DNA of 7,263 bases from Clostridia bacterium. GTDB taxonomy: Bacteria; Bacillota; Clostridia; UMGS1883. The DNA lies in contig JAFSBF010000194.1 in assembly GCA_017441965.1 (NCBI GenBank), positions 1 through 7,263 on the forward strand, read 5' to 3'. The first letter of the stretch is position 1, and each line of letters opens with the position of its first letter. Below the pieces are notes generated by a model. It worked only from the letters and a program-made list of their open reading frames with translations. It was not told where the DNA came from and made no database searches. Made by a program: the position numbers and the translations under genes. Positions 5,739 through 7,263 of the stretch are shown here, in pieces.

Positions 5739-7263
5739 ATGCATTGGTCAGAAGAAATTGCAAAAAGAATAATCGAGCGTAACCCTGACAAGGAGGAATA
5801 TGTCTGCGCCGCAGGTATCAGCCCGTCAGGTTCTATTCATATCGGAAATTTCCGTGATATTGCAACAAGCTACTTTGTAGTGCGTGCCCTTAGAAAAATG
5901 GGACGTAAAGCAAGGCTTCTTTTCTCATGGGACGAATTTGACAGATTAAGAAAGGTACCCGTAAACGTTGCAAAGGTGCGTGACGATATGGAGCAGCATA
6001 TCGGTAAGCCCTACGTTGACGTGGAAAATCCCTTTGCGGACAGCCCCGAAATAAAGACATATGCCGAGTATTTTGAGAAAGAATTTGAGCAGTCTATCGT
6101 TAAATTCGGTATCGAAATGGATTACCGCCATCAGGCAGATATGTACAGAAGCGGTAAGTATGTTGAGCATATTCTTCACGCACTTCGTAAGCGTGGGGAG
6201 ATTTTCGATATTCTCGACTCCCACCGTACGCAGGATGCACAGGAGGGTGAGCGTGAGGCGTATTACCCAGTAAGCATCTACTGCCCCGTTTGTGGTAAGG
6301 ATACAACAAAAATTCATTCTCTTTCAGACGATTGCACCGTTGCACAGTTTAGCTGTGAGTGCGGTCATAGCGGAGAGTTTGATTTTACAAAGGACTTTAA
6401 CTGTAAGCTTGCGTGGAAGATTGACTGGCCTATGCGCTGGATGTATGAGGGTGTTGACTTTGAGCCGGGCGGAAAAGACCACGCCGCAAGAAACGGAAGC
6501 TACGATACAAGCAAGGATATTTCCAAGGCAATTTTCGGCTATGAAGCTCCCCTTTTCCAGGGTTATGAATTTATTGGTATAAAGGGTACTACGGGTAAGA
6601 TGTCAGGTTCATCAGGACTTAACCTTACACCCGACACTCTTTTAAAGCTTTATCAGCCTGAGGTTATTTTGTGGCTTTATTCAAAGACGGAGCCGCTCAA
6701 GGCGTTTGACTTCTGCTTTGATGACGGAATACTTCGTCAGTATTTTGAATTTGACAAAATGCAGACAGCCTGGGAGGATGGCACTGCTGATGAGCATACT
6801 TCGGCTATTATGTATAATACCACTGTTGAGGGCAGAAAGCCCGCTACAGTACCGATGTCACTTCTCGTTCAGCTTGGCAGTGTAGTTAATTTCAATGTTC
6901 CTATGCTTGAAATAGTGTTTGAGAAAATCGGCACTCCCTATAAATATGCTGACTTTGCAGACAGACTTGAACGTGCGAAATTCTGGCTTGAACAGTGTTC
7001 ACCAGAGAACGTAAACCGTCTGCGCACTTATCGTAACTGGGAGCTTTACAATAGCTTTACAGACGAGGAAAAAAAGGAAATTGATCTTCTTTGCAATTTC
7101 CTGAAAACAGACGGATACACACTTGACGACCTTAATGCAGAGCTTTATGCAATTCCCAAGAAAATTTTTGGCGAAGATTTGGATCAAAAAGAGCTTAAGG
7201 GTATTCAGGGACAGTTCTTCAAGAATGTGTACAAGCTTATTATTGATAAGGAACGCGGACCAA
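5739..7263 (+). CDS. lysS: Class I (archaeal-type) lysyl-tRNA synthetase, 3'-partial
   Basis: This cytoplasmic enzyme attaches lysine to tRNA-Lys using ATP. It is the class I form (LysRS1, also called LysK), unrelated in fold to the common bacterial class II LysRS. The 508 visible codons start MHWSEEIAKRI and carry the class I signatures: GISPSGSIHIGNFRD, with HIGN at residues 34-37, and GKMSGSSG, with KMSGS at 287-291. Between them are LFSWDEFDRLRKVP, a likely zinc site (C182-x2-C185 and C206-x-C208), and KIDWPMRWMYEGVDFEPGGKDHA, all matching the archaeal enzyme. The C-terminal part is the helical anticodon-binding region. Family length is about 520-530, so only a short C-terminal piece is probably cut off by the window end. 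The start ATG has AAAAGGA 9 bases upstream; other ATGs just before it are out of frame and soon stop. Whether the genome also has a class II LysRS cannot be seen here. Confidence 0.95.
   Translation, partial: MHWSEEIAKRIIERNPDKEEYVCAAGISPSGSIHIGNFRDIATSYFVVRALRKMGRKARLLFSWDEFDRLRKVPVNVAKVRDDMEQHIGKPYVDVENPFADSPEIKTYAEYFEKEFEQSIVKFGIEMDYRHQADMYRSGKYVEHILHALRKRGEIFDILDSHRTQDAQEGEREAYYPVSIYCPVCGKDTTKIHSLSDDCTVAQFSCECGHSGEFDFTKDFNCKLAWKIDWPMRWMYEGVDFEPGGKDHAARNGSYDTSKDISKAIFGYEAPLFQGYEFIGIKGTTGKMSGSSGLNLTPDTLLKLYQPEVILWLYSKTEPLKAFDFCFDDGILRQYFEFDKMQTAWEDGTADEHTSAIMYNTTVEGRKPATVPMSLLVQLGSVVNFNVPMLEIVFEKIGTPYKYADFADRLERAKFWLEQCSPENVNRLRTYRNWELYNSFTDEEKKEIDLLCNFLKTDGYTLDDLNAELYAIPKKIFGEDLDQKELKGIQGQFFKNVYKLIIDKERGP

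Noticed and set aside
5283..5763. Short open frames on both strands in the symporter leader
   Set aside because: The region is explained by the tandem glycine riboswitch, terminator and divergent promoters; none has a convincing ribosome binding site.
5946..6582. Several open frames on both strands within lysS
   Set aside because: All lie inside the class I LysRS reading frame, whose motifs run continuously from 5739 to the window end.

Overview
The window reads as chromosomal DNA of a low-to-mid GC Gram-positive bacterium. It most resembles a gut-type Clostridia member (Oscillospiraceae/Ruminococcus-like). The grounds are a WalK-type kinase followed by YycH/YycI-like membrane regulators, strong AGGAGG-type ribosome binding sites, sigma-A promoters with TTGACA/TATAAT boxes, and a tandem glycine riboswitch in front of an AGCS transporter. 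Assignment below class level is a guess. I see no phage, IS, CRISPR or tRNA/rRNA sequence.

Region 1 (1-3570, + strand) is a WalRK-type cell-wall signalling cluster: the 3' part of a WalK-like sensor kinase, a small exported Ig-like protein, then a YycH-like and a YycI-like membrane protein. The small gene has its own promoter region carrying a perfect match to the published WalR box (TGTWAH-N5-TGTWAH), so it is probably a direct WalR target. It ends in a clear intrinsic terminator that separates it from yycH. yycH and yycI overlap by 14 bp and are probably translationally coupled. At the far left, the part of the kinase that should hold the phosphoacceptor histidine is replaced, in frame, by unrelated sequence. 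This is either a real rearrangement or a chimeric assembly join.

Region 2 (3571-3725) is a structured intergenic stretch between convergent genes. It contains several small hairpins and a perfect 21-bp inverted repeat without a proper U-tract.

Region 3 (3726-about 5624, - strand) is an AGCS sodium:alanine/glycine symporter gene. Its leader of about 330 nt has a sigma-A promoter, two glycine aptamers, and an intrinsic terminator with a plausible competing antiterminator. The pairing pattern predicts that glycine turns the gene OFF, a feedback circuit on amino-acid uptake.

Region 4 (5675-7263, + strand) is a divergently transcribed class I (archaeal-type) lysyl-tRNA synthetase gene with its own promoter and a short leader. 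It runs off the right end of the window about 508 codons in, probably close to its C-terminus. I found no wholly new system. The best candidates for follow-up are the WalR-box-driven secreted protein inside the wal cluster, the anomalous start of the kinase, and the riboswitch mechanism.
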